Shown here: positions 1 to 5,591 of the stretch, in pieces
Layout of the letters: each line of letters begins with the position of its first letter
How positions within the stretch are numbered: position 1 is the first letter of the stretch
Origin: an uncultured Ruminococcus sp.
GTDB lineage: Bacteria; Bacillota; Clostridia; Oscillospirales; Ruminococcaceae
Direction: 5' to 3'
Length of the DNA stretch: 5,756 bases
Assembly (NCBI GenBank): GCA_937926145.1
Contig: CALANW010000056.1
Coordinates: forward strand, 1-5,756
The notes under the pieces: model-generated
Databases searched by the model: none
Told to the model about the DNA's origin: nothing
The model's input: the letters and a program-made list of their open reading frames with translations, nothing else
Program-made: the position numbers and the translations under genes

Positions 1-38
1 ATGTAACATATAGGTAATAAATAAAAGGAGGCATCATA

Positions 39-1112
39 ATGAATGACCATGATAAATTATACTCACTTACAGAAGATGGATTTGGTATTCATACATTTGA
101 GCTGAATTACAGCTCTGAGATTTGGACAAAGTTTTATGCCATACTTGGTAATGTCTATTCAGAATGTCAGGTATATACGATAAATAAAAATATAGCTGCC
201 ATCCCGAAGGGGCATCAAGGAATACGGATGTATATAAGTCGCTTCGATAATGCATGGAACATAAAGGCTATTGTAACTCCAAGAATGTTACTGGATAATG
301 ATTCCTCTCCGCTTTCAATATTACGATGCTGTGATAATATGAAAGAATTGGAGAAGAGGTTTAATTCTGTAATGGTTGAAATATTGGGCGAAGGCTTTAG
401 GCTGGATGATTTTTCTCTTTCCAGAGTAGATTGTTGTGTAAATATAATGCTTTCTGAAACGTATTCAGCTGCAAGGTACATAAAGCTTATACGCCGGTCT
501 ATTATGTATAATTCAAATGCTGAGATAATCGAATATGGTTCGGATGATCCTAATGCAGAAAAAAAGAATAGGCACAATTTCAGAATAAAAACAGGCGGAT
601 TACAGTTTACAGCGTATGATAAGTATTTTCAGCTTGAAGATAGGGATGAGGACTATGAGTGTATTTCCGATTCATTATTGAGATTGGAGATCGCAGTAGG
701 CAGAGATCACATTCGCAACGTAATACTCAATAATGATCTGAAACACAATAGAAAAATCATAGAGTATTTTGTTGATTCAAGCAAAATGTTCTTTACAGAT
801 TTTGTGGAGAATCACTTTTGTAAAGGAGATTACTATAGCTATCAGGTTATGAAATGCCTGATTTCGGAAAGTGATTGCACACATAAGATAAAAAAGAGAA
901 TGCTGGATTTTGCCAAAGCTCAGTGTAACTACGATTATTTTATGAATATAAAGAAAAAGTTTTTGGATGAGATAGGAGGCAGCAAGTATGGATCTATGAT
1001 AAAAGCGTTTAATAGGCTGGAAATAAGTCCGATATCGTTATCGACCCGCGATCGACATGGTCAGACAATGGTTCCCGGATTATATACTTTACTTAAATTG
1101 GGAAAGGAATGA
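39..1112 (+). CDS. Replication-initiator-like protein (Rep-like paralogue 1)
   Basis: This 357-aa soluble protein has the general layout of rolling-circle replication initiators or relaxases of plasmids and integrated elements, which nick one DNA strand to start replication. Supporting it are an R-x-D strand (SRVDCCVNI, residues 128-136), a Y-D-K box (FTAYDKYFQL, 190-199) and a following L-R-L-E-I strand (214-218), in the order seen in Rep_trans or Phage_CRI type proteins. I see no canonical HUH motif and cannot name the catalytic tyrosine, so the family call is an inference. A C-terminal block (DFV..HF.KG.YY.YQ..KC, 254-273) is shared with the 356-aa protein at 1380-2450, which makes the two paralogues. 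The start follows an AAAGGAGG site at 24-31, 7 bases before the ATG. An excisionase-like gene follows after 4 bp, a pairing that fits a mobile element. It could instead be an uncharacterised DNA-binding protein. Confidence 0.85.
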   Translation: MNDHDKLYSLTEDGFGIHTFELNYSSEIWTKFYAILGNVYSECQVYTINKNIAAIPKGHQGIRMYISRFDNAWNIKAIVTPRMLLDNDSSPLSILRCCDNMKELEKRFNSVMVEILGEGFRLDDFSLSRVDCCVNIMLSETYSAARYIKLIRRSIMYNSNAEIIEYGSDDPNAEKKNRHNFRIKTGGLQFTAYDKYFQLEDRDEDYECISDSLLRLEIAVGRDHIRNVILNNDLKHNRKIIEYFVDSSKMFFTDFVENHFCKGDYYSYQVMKCLISESDCTHKIKKRMLDFAKAQCNYDYFMNIKKKFLDEIGGSKYGSMIKAFNRLEISPISLSTRDRHGQTMVPGLYTLLKLGKE

Positions 1113-1116
1113 TTTT

Positions 1117-1290
1117 ATGAATGAAAAAATGTTCTATTCAGTTTCCGAGGCGGCAGAATTTCTTGGAGTTTCAAAAGCCACTATGTATCGGTATCTGAGG
1201 GAGGGGGCAGTAAAAGCGATAAAGCTTAACGACTCATCATGGAAGATACCTGTGAAAGCGTTAAAAGAGCTGGCAGGAATACTTGCCTAA
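1117..1290 (+). CDS. Excisionase-type helix-turn-helix DNA-binding protein (57 aa)
   Basis: This is a small DNA-binding protein of the MerR-like/excisionase HTH class (HTH_17 type). Residues 8-28 (SVSEAAEFLGVSKATMYRYL plus the next residue) form the helix-turn-helix. They are followed by the beta-wing pattern usual for this family, with Trp42 in the WKIP segment, and a final helix (VKALKELA). Members act as excisionases bending attachment-site DNA, or as small regulators of mobile elements. Which role applies here is unknown, because no integrase gene lies in the window. The frame is open back to 1057, but the ATG at 1117 is preferred. It follows a GGAAAGGA site at 1101-1108, and the longer form would overlap the upstream gene and add 20 residues not typical of the family. 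It starts 4 bp after that gene's stop, so the two are probably cotranscribed and translationally coupled. A strong terminator follows directly. Confidence 0.9.
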   Translation: MNEKMFYSVSEAAEFLGVSKATMYRYLREGAVKAIKLNDSSWKIPVKALKELAGILA

Positions 1291-1298
1291 TGAATTAT

Positions 1299-1342
1299 TC
1301 CCCCATAAAATCGTGAAAAACTGATTTTATGGGGGATTTTCT
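1299..1342 (+). terminator. Rho-independent terminator closing the Rep-like/HTH pair
   Basis: A perfect 14-bp stem pairs 1299-1312 (TCCCCCATAAAATC) with 1323-1336 around a 10-base loop. It is followed by ATTTTCT. It begins 8 bases after the stop of the HTH gene and separates that transcript from the second Rep-like gene. The T-tract is short, so termination may be incomplete. Confidence 0.88.
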
Positions 1343-1347
1343 ATAAT
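1319..1347 (+). promoter_or_regulatory. Possible promoter of the second Rep-like gene
   Basis: A perfect TATAAT lies at 1342-1347, 32 bases before the ATG at 1380. No good -35 is present: the hexamer 17 bases upstream is AACTGA, which lies in the terminator loop and right arm. If real, this promoter is physically merged with the preceding terminator. The assignment rests only on the -10 and on the need for a promoter after the terminator. Confidence 0.3.
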
Positions 1348-1366
1348 ATTGAGAAATAAATTAAAT

Positions 1367-1371
1367 GGAGG
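1367..1371 (+). promoter_or_regulatory. Ribosome binding site deciding the start at 1380
   Basis: GGAGG lies 8 bases before the ATG at 1380. An in-frame ATG at 1365 overlaps this site and has no site of its own, so translation should begin at 1380, giving 356 residues. Confidence 0.8.
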
Positions 1372-1379
1372 ATATTAAC

Positions 1380-2450
1380 ATGATTGAAAAAAGTACAACT
1401 TTTACAAAAAGCAATTTTGGTGTGTACAAGTTCCAGATGACATATCAGAACCTAACTAAAAAGCAATCCCAATACATTTGGAGAAGACTTAACGTCAGAC
1501 ATAGAAAGCAGTATAATTCTTCTGCTCATAAATGCAAATTTGTATATACGAGCGAGAATGGTGTTGAGATATATCTTAAAACACACAAATCAAGAATTTT
1601 GAGTATTGATGTGGTTGTACATCCCAGGATGATATTGACAGGAACAGTATGTCCGTTTGCTATGTTTGGTGAGTATAATACGGATGCTTTGATGCCGAAC
1701 CTTGAGGATAAAATAAATAAGGCAGTTACAAGAGAATTAGGGCCTGATTATACGGTTGACAAAGCTGAAATGACCGAAGTTGAATGTGGGGTAGATATTT
1801 ATTTGCCTAAAAATGTTTCTACAGAATACGGTATTACTCTTATCGAACGTTCTATTCTTTTCACTGAACATGAGCATTTGGTTAAACTTTATACGTATAA
1901 AAATGAAAAGCGGATCAAAGAAACACATGGCTTCCGATTAAATGCGGCAAATATGGAATTTACTGTACATGACTGGGCATTTAGACCTGATTATGGGTAC
2001 AATTTTAATTTAAGTATGCCTCTATCAGCATTAAGGCTGAGAATTGGTTTAAATCGCAAAGTTATAAGTGATACTATTCGTGATAATCGTTTATGCGGTA
2101 TTATGGCTGTTTTGTCTTATTATGCTGACCACAGCAAAGAGATAATAAATGATTTTGTTGGCAAGCATTTTTTTAAAGGTAAGTATTATCCATATCAGTT
2201 GATAAAGTGTGTGATCAATGAATCGGGATTGCCGAAAAAAACAAAAAAATGTATGTATATATGTGCAGACTATTTTAACTTTCATACAACTGCTGATACA
2301 AAAGGATTCAACAAAATAATGGACGAACTGTTTGAAAAGAAGACAAAGTTTGAGGTGTTGGATACTTTTGAAGAAATAGGTGTGAATCCGATCCCGATAG
2401 ATGATCATTTTGATGTGGCTTTCCCGTACATGACGATGATACTGGCTTAG
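1380..2450 (+). CDS. Diverged replication-initiator-like protein (Rep-like paralogue 2)
   Basis: This 356-aa protein is a distant paralogue of the one at 39-1112. It keeps the whole order of conserved blocks: PRM-I-L (82-86), the acidic strand VECGVDIYL (134-142), LIERSI (154-159), FRL...MEFTVHDWAF (185-201), LRLRIGLNR (218-226) and DFVGKHFFKGKYYPYQ (258-273), then KC.I.ES. Two positions typical of Rep-like proteins have changed. The R-x-D of paralogue 1 is V-E-C here, and the Y-D-K box is H-D-W. It may therefore have lost nicking activity, or carry a different specificity or a regulatory role; that is inference. The reading frame is intact with no frameshift, which argues for continued selection. 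It stands alone between two terminators. No membrane segment or signal peptide is visible. Confidence 0.85.
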   Translation: MIEKSTTFTKSNFGVYKFQMTYQNLTKKQSQYIWRRLNVRHRKQYNSSAHKCKFVYTSENGVEIYLKTHKSRILSIDVVVHPRMILTGTVCPFAMFGEYNTDALMPNLEDKINKAVTRELGPDYTVDKAEMTEVECGVDIYLPKNVSTEYGITLIERSILFTEHEHLVKLYTYKNEKRIKETHGFRLNAANMEFTVHDWAFRPDYGYNFNLSMPLSALRLRIGLNRKVISDTIRDNRLCGIMAVLSYYADHSKEIINDFVGKHFFKGKYYPYQLIKCVINESGLPKKTKKCMYICADYFNFHTTADTKGFNKIMDELFEKKTKFEVLDTFEEIGVNPIPIDDHFDVAFPYMTMILA

Positions 2451-2554
2451 TAATAGCTATTTATGGCAGAATTAATCTGTGTAACCAAGTTAATAGAATA
2501 ATCAGTAAGCAATAAAAAACTGATTAACCTTGAACGTGTACACATATATTTGTA
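2451..2554. other. Non-coding stretch with an inverted repeat
   Basis: About 100 bases hold no credible gene. An 8-bp inverted repeat (TAATCAGT at 2499-2506, ACTGATTA at 2519-2526, 12-base loop) has no T-tract after it, so it does not look like a terminator. An 8-bp palindrome GTGTACAC lies at 2536-2543, and ATTAACC occurs at 2523-2529 and again at 2577-2583 in the next hairpin's loop. Lying just after a Rep-like gene, this could be a nick site, origin or protein-binding region, but nothing in it matches a known origin I can name. Confidence 0.4.
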
Positions 2555-2603
2555 AGAAAAGCCGCTCTGCAATAGAATTAACCATTGCAGAGCGGCTGCT
2601 TTT
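2555..2603. terminator. Bidirectional terminator between convergent genes
   Basis: A perfect 14-bp GC-rich stem pairs 2560-2573 (AGCCGCTCTGCAAT) with 2584-2597 around a 10-base loop. On the plus strand it is followed by GCTTTT. On the minus strand it is followed by TTTCTT (from AAGAAA at 2554-2559). It ends the rightward transcript of the second Rep-like gene and the leftward transcript of the ribbon-helix-helix gene. Confidence 0.88.
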
Positions 2604-2660
2604 ATGTGCCCATCGGTACATTAAATTGTGAAAATTCGTGTTCTAATTACAAAGATAAAG

Positions 2661-2852
2661 CTATTCGGTATAAAGGTCGTCGTCGGTGCATGGTATCTCG
2701 CCGTTTTCTGCTTCGTAGCGTTTGATCTCCTTTGCAATGAGGTATTCGATCATATTGGTAAGGGATCTTTTATCCTCGGCTGCGATACGTTTTATCTTAT
2801 AGTGTGTTACAGGGTCGAGGCGCATTGTGAATTGGCTTTTAATTACCGGCAT
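2661..2852 (-). CDS. Ribbon-helix-helix transcriptional regulator (63 aa)
   Basis: This small Arc/CopG-type ribbon-helix-helix protein should act as a dimer, with the N-terminal strand inserting into the major groove. The strand is KSQFTMRLDP (5-14), with alternating exposed residues Gln7, Thr9 and Arg11. It is followed by helix A (residues 15-26, ending in DK), a turn with RSLTNMIEYLI (29-39) as helix B, and an acidic tail. The start has an excellent AAGGAGGTG site (plus-strand 2858-2866), 5 bases before the ATG. The gene is divergent from the membrane-protein/AAA operon, and TGGTAT half-sites lie between the two, as expected for an autoregulated local repressor. Such proteins can also be antitoxins, but no toxin gene lies beside it on the same strand. 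Target genes are inferred from position only. Confidence 0.9.
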   Translation of the reverse strand: MPVIKSQFTMRLDPVTHYKIKRIAAEDKRSLTNMIEYLIAKEIKRYEAENGEIPCTDDDLYTE

Positions 2853-2867
2853 TTTATCACCTCCTTG

Positions 2868-2911
2868 TGGTATTATGATACCATGTTGGTTGAAAAATGT
2901 ATGGTATCATA
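2868..2911. promoter_or_regulatory. Candidate operator for the ribbon-helix-helix protein
   Basis: Three TGGTAT half-sites lie just upstream of the regulator gene: 2868-2873 (plus), 2878-2883 (minus) and 2902-2907 (plus). The first two form TGGTAT-N4-ATACCA. The second and third extend to a perfect 10-bp inverted repeat, TATGATACCA at 2874-2883 and TGGTATCATA at 2902-2911. Ribbon-helix-helix proteins typically bind short repeated half-sites next to their own gene. Binding is inferred. Confidence 0.55.
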
Positions 2912-2934
2912 TAAATATCTAGTTGACACCACAA
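2906..2934 (-). promoter_or_regulatory. Weak candidate promoter of the ribbon-helix-helix gene
   Basis: Read on the minus strand, TATGAT (2906-2911) has TTGTGG (2929-2934) 17 bases upstream. The -10 is good and the -35 matches only TTG. The -10 lies inside the third TGGTATCATA half-site, so bound repressor would block it. It also overlaps the rightward promoter. Confidence 0.3.
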
Positions 2935-2951
2935 TGAATTGGTGATATAAT
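2923..2951 (+). promoter_or_regulatory. Near-consensus sigma-A promoter with extended -10
   Basis: TTGACA (2923-2928) and TATAAT (2946-2951) are both perfect and are separated by 17 bases. A TG at 2943-2944 gives an extended -10. Transcription should start near 2958, leaving a leader of about 55 bases before the ATG at 3013. It is the strongest promoter in the window and drives the membrane-protein/AAA operon. Confidence 0.88.
2927..2944. repeat. Inverted repeat in the promoter spacer
   Basis: CACCA (2927-2931) and TGGTG (2940-2944) form 5-bp arms around 8 bases, lying between the -35 and -10 of the rightward promoter. The position is classic for a repressor operator. The arms share TGG with the TGGTAT half-sites upstream but differ after that, so the binding protein may be the neighbouring ribbon-helix-helix protein or another regulator. 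Confidence 0.4.
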
Positions 2952-3012
2952 AAAATGCAGAAAAAGGAAAAGTTATGCCGAATGCAGTTGGATCATAGGA
3001 GATGGGTATGGT

Positions 3013-3768
3013 ATGAGCTTTATAATCGGGTTGCTTGTCGTCTTATTTATCTTATCTATTATTAAGGAGATAATAAGCAATCACAAAGAGGAAATCCTCG
3101 GATTTCTGGGGGTAATAGGCGGAATTATTGCTATTGTAGTCTGTACGATAAAATTTGGCTTTTGGAATGTAGTAAAATTCATTCTTATAATTGTAGTTGG
3201 ATTTTTTGCTATTCTTTTTATAAGCTCTTTTATATCTGTACTGGTAGAAGAATATTATGACCGAAAGGCGATAAAAACCGAGAAGAAAGTCAGAAATTAT
3301 GTTTTCGGTCAGCCAAGAAATATAAGCTACAGCAGACTTAAAGACCGTACCAATGAATTTTTCGGCAGTATCAGGTTAGGTAAGAAGCATAATGTAAAAG
3401 ACTATATTGACAAAGCACTTGAAGATTTTACTGCACGAAATGCAACTGAAATATACAGGGTAATAGGACAGGATATAAGAGAGAAGATAAGCGTAGAGTA
3501 CAATGAATATTATACTGAAATAAATCAACGCTTGGGGTCATATTGTTTGGGAAACTGTTCATTTAAGGACTGGGTAGATCATTGTTTAAGTGAGTTTGCC
3601 ATAAAAAACACAGAGGGTGGAATGGTTCATTATATTGAAAAGAATGTGGCAAAGGACACAGATAAGCCTTTTTCAAGTGCAAATTATAAGCGAACTGTTA
3701 TTGAAGATGATGACGATGATGAAGATGATGACAGCTATGAAAAAAGCAGTTATACCGAAGTTAGTTGA
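3013..3768 (+). CDS. Three-helix membrane protein with duplicated cytoplasmic domain and acidic tail
   Basis: I do not recognise this 251-aa protein. Three hydrophobic helices are visible at about residues 2-20, 29-48 and 53-78. A basic stretch with YYDRK and KTEKK (81-92) then probably starts the cytoplasmic part. Residues 118-143 and 175-199 look like two copies of one motif (G-S....LG......KD..D..L..F...N), pointing to an internal duplication. The C-terminus holds an almost purely acidic run (EDDDDDEDDD, 231-240). No signal peptidase site or enzyme motif is seen. The start has an AGGAG site at 2997-3001, 11 bases upstream, and no other in-frame start fits. It is the first gene after the strong promoter, and the AAA ATPase gene follows after 68 bases. 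It could be a membrane anchor or receptor for that ATPase, with the acidic tail as a docking site; this is inference. Confidence 0.85.
   Translation: MSFIIGLLVVLFILSIIKEIISNHKEEILGFLGVIGGIIAIVVCTIKFGFWNVVKFILIIVVGFFAILFISSFISVLVEEYYDRKAIKTEKKVRNYVFGQPRNISYSRLKDRTNEFFGSIRLGKKHNVKDYIDKALEDFTARNATEIYRVIGQDIREKISVEYNEYYTEINQRLGSYCLGNCSFKDWVDHCLSEFAIKNTEGGMVHYIEKNVAKDTDKPFSSANYKRTVIEDDDDDEDDDSYEKSSYTEVS
3703..3732 (+). repeat. GAAGATGATGAC direct repeat encoding the acidic run
   Basis: A 12-base unit, GAAGATGATGAC, occurs at 3703-3714 and 3721-3732, separated by GATGAT. It encodes the acidic run of the membrane protein. In-frame length change by slippage is plausible here. Confidence 0.8.
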
Positions 3769-3836
3769 TTTAATAGATGTAAGCTATGGGCATGTCTACT
3801 GCATAATATCATAAAATAAAACAAGGTGGGATAACT

Positions 3837-4844
3837 ATGGGAATAAAAAAAGCTGATGGGAGTTATGCTTCGGAAAAGAACCGTGAAATTGCCGAGCAAA
3901 AAGAAGCCGAGCTGAACAAAAAGATTGAAGCGGAAGCAAAAAAGAAAGAAAGTGCAGTCACTTTTTTAGCTTCTGAGCCTATCTATACTATAGATAGCAT
4001 TATTCTTTCGGATAGCTGCAGAGAAGAGCTTCAAACTGTTATAAATTCCAAGAGAAACTGGGACAAGGTGTTTATTCTGTGGGGACTTGGTACGGTAATG
4101 AAACAGAATAAGGGCTTGTTTATCAATTTATACGGTGCGCCCGGAACAGGAAAATCAATGTCAGCTCACGCTATTGCATATTCGCTTGAAAAGAAGATAA
4201 TTTGTGTTAATTATGCTGATATAGAATCAAAATATGTTGGAGAAACAAGCAAGAATCTTACCAAGCTATTTGAATACGCAAAGGAAAATGATTATATTAT
4301 TTTCTTTGATGAAGCAGATGCGCTGCTTAGCAAGAGAGTTACCAATATGAGCAGTTCAACTGATGTTAGCGTAAATCAGACACGTTCGGTATTGCTGACC
4401 TTGCTGAATGATTACAGCGGAATGGTCATATTCGCTACAAACTTCATCAGCAATTATGATGCAGCATTTATGAGGCGAATACAGTTCCATGTTAAGTTTG
4501 AACTTCCGAATGAGGAGATGAGGAAAAAGCTTTGGAAAATGTACATACCTGATCAAATGCCGGCAGAGATCGATATTGATAAAATTGCTCACGATTATGA
4601 CGGTTTATCTGGAAGCGATATATCAACAGCAGTTTTAAAGGCTGCATTAAGGGCCGCAAATGAAAACAATGATGTTATTCCTCACAGCTATTTTGAAGAG
4701 GCAGTAACAAGTATCATTGCGAGCAAGAATGAAAATAAAGGTATATCCGATGATGATACGGTAATTGAAAAGCGTGTTGTCAACGAAGAATATGTTAATC
4801 AGCAGCTTGGAAAAAACAAAGAAAATGAAAAGGAGATAGTATAA
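3837..4844 (+). CDS. Single-domain classical AAA family ATPase
   Basis: This 335-aa protein is an AAA ATPase that should form an ATP-driven ring, usually a hexamer, remodelling or threading protein substrates. Visible motifs are Walker A GAPGTGKS (100-107, Lys106), a pore-loop-like KYVGE (132-136), Walker B IIFFDEAD (154-161, Asp158 and Glu159), sensor 1 in FATNF (Asn202), two adjacent arginine-finger residues (Arg213, Arg214) and a sensor-2 region GLSGSDIST (256-264). All catalytic residues are present, so it should be active. Residues 14-38 are a highly charged, Lys/Glu-rich helix, probably a coiled coil. No protease, nuclease or membrane segment is attached, unlike FtsH or Lon. The RRI.F...FELP pattern after sensor 1 is common in bacterial stand-alone AAA proteins. 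The start follows an AAGGTGG site at 3823-3829. The next gene starts on the base after the stop codon, so close coupling is likely. Its substrate is unknown; the flanking membrane and small proteins are the best candidates. Confidence 0.95.
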   Translation: MGIKKADGSYASEKNREIAEQKEAELNKKIEAEAKKKESAVTFLASEPIYTIDSIILSDSCREELQTVINSKRNWDKVFILWGLGTVMKQNKGLFINLYGAPGTGKSMSAHAIAYSLEKKIICVNYADIESKYVGETSKNLTKLFEYAKENDYIIFFDEADALLSKRVTNMSSSTDVSVNQTRSVLLTLLNDYSGMVIFATNFISNYDAAFMRRIQFHVKFELPNEEMRKKLWKMYIPDQMPAEIDIDKIAHDYDGLSGSDISTAVLKAALRAANENNDVIPHSYFEEAVTSIIASKNENKGISDDDTVIEKRVVNEEYVNQQLGKNKENEKEIV

Positions 4845-5195
4845 ATGGGTGCATTTATTACAGTAGTTGCTTTTATAGGTGCTGCGGCAACATTGGTTGC
4901 AACTCTGGCGGAATATTGGCAGGAACTTGTGGAATGGGTAAAGAAGTGCATAAATGCTGTCAAAAAGCTTATTGAGGGGATCGTTTATGGCTTCAAAGTA
5001 TTTATAACAAAGGTCAGCGAAGCTATAAAAGAGATTTCCAAGCATTATTCCAAAGAAGGAAATCAATGGACTGAAACCATACAAACACGAGTTATTTCTG
5101 CTGATGAAGTTCCTGATGAGATATTGGCTAAAGCACGTTACAACAAGGAAACGGATATTACAGAAGATATGGAAGAACAGCTTGAATTAGCTTAA
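4845..5195 (+). CDS. Small membrane-associated protein, paralogue A (116 aa)
   Basis: No named family is recognised. Residues 3-22 form an Ala/Val-rich hydrophobic helix able to cross the membrane, followed by an amphipathic region with several Trp and Lys residues (25-65). A C-terminal domain (67-116) is shared with the next gene. Its pattern is H-(Y/F)-S-K-x-G, then ET, IS..EVP.E.L..A.Y, and TD.T.D....L.LA at the extreme end. The two proteins agree at about 22 of the last 50 positions by eye. The ATG directly abuts the stop of the AAA gene, with an AAAAGGAG site 9 bases upstream, indicating strong, coupled expression. The protein could be a partner, adaptor or substrate of the AAA ring, with the conserved C-terminus as the recognised part; this is inference. 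Confidence 0.85.
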   Translation: MGAFITVVAFIGAAATLVATLAEYWQELVEWVKKCINAVKKLIEGIVYGFKVFITKVSEAIKEISKHYSKEGNQWTETIQTRVISADEVPDEILAKARYNKETDITEDMEEQLELA

Positions 5196-5208
5196 AAGGA
5201 GTGTTATT

Positions 5209-5577
5209 ATGGGAGCTATAAAAGAGTTTTTCGGAGTTCTGTGGGAGAAAATAAAAAACGGCTTTATAAAGATCAAAAATGCTATTTCTGATTTTTTTAG
5301 CAAATTCCGCAATTGGATATTAAAGACAGGCGAAAAAGTAAAACAGGCGATCCAAGGAACACTTTTGGGTGTAAGAATATACATCAAAAAGCTTGCCCAA
5401 GGTATTGTTCGTAAAATGACGTCCCATTTTTCAAAAAATGGCGATGTGCTGGAAGAAACCGTTGTGATGAAGAAAATATCGGAATCAGAAGTCCCTCCGG
5501 AATTTCTTGTCAGGGCGAATTATGATGAATGTACTGATCTTACAGATGATTTTAATAAAGAACTTGTATTGGCATAA
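5209..5577 (+). CDS. Small amphipathic protein, paralogue B (122 aa)
   Basis: This is a paralogue of the preceding gene product, sharing the C-terminal domain (HFSK.G at 73-78, EETV at 82-85, ISESEVPPE at 90-98, final VLA). The N-terminus is different. Residues 1-70 are rich in Lys and aromatic residues spaced like amphipathic helices (FFGVLWEKIKNGFIKIKNAI and onward), with no clear transmembrane helix. It would probably lie along a membrane surface or bind a partner rather than span the bilayer. An AAAAGGAG site at 5194-5201 overlaps the stop of paralogue A, and the gap between the genes is 13 bases. The intact frame and conserved C-terminus suggest both copies are functional and specialised. 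The role is unknown. Confidence 0.85.
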   Translation: MGAIKEFFGVLWEKIKNGFIKIKNAISDFFSKFRNWILKTGEKVKQAIQGTLLGVRIYIKKLAQGIVRKMTSHFSKNGDVLEETVVMKKISESEVPPEFLVRANYDECTDLTDDFNKELVLA

Positions 5578-5591
5578 GGAGCGTACAGTAT

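Noticed and set aside
1057..1116. Upstream extension of the excisionase-type gene to an ATG at 1057
   Set aside because: It has no ribosome binding site, overlaps the preceding gene in another frame, and adds residues outside the HTH family. The ATG at 1117 has a good site.
1757..1762. TTGACA hexamer inside the second Rep-like gene
   Set aside because: It sits within an intact coding region with no suitable -10 at the right distance and no gene start after it.
2628..2945. 105-codon open frame on the plus strand
   Set aside because: It is the antisense of the ribbon-helix-helix gene, which has an ideal ribosome binding site and a recognisable fold. This frame also runs across the operator and promoter.
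2661..3012. Toxin-antitoxin module with the ribbon-helix-helix protein as antitoxin
   Set aside because: No toxin-sized gene lies next to it on the same strand; a terminator follows it, and the only close neighbour is divergent.
3617..3814. 65-codon open frame overlapping the end of the membrane-protein gene
   Set aside because: Its Met-rich stretch is simply the GAT repeat read in another frame, and no ribosome binding site precedes it.
3769..3836. Promoter or terminator between the membrane-protein and AAA genes
   Set aside because: The 68-base gap has no stable hairpin with a T-tract and no convincing -35/-10 pair.
4647..5084. 145-codon open frame on the minus strand
   Set aside because: It lies opposite the AAA gene and paralogue A, both with clear motifs and binding sites. 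It is Cys/Tyr/Phe-rich in an antisense-like way and has no plausible start signal.
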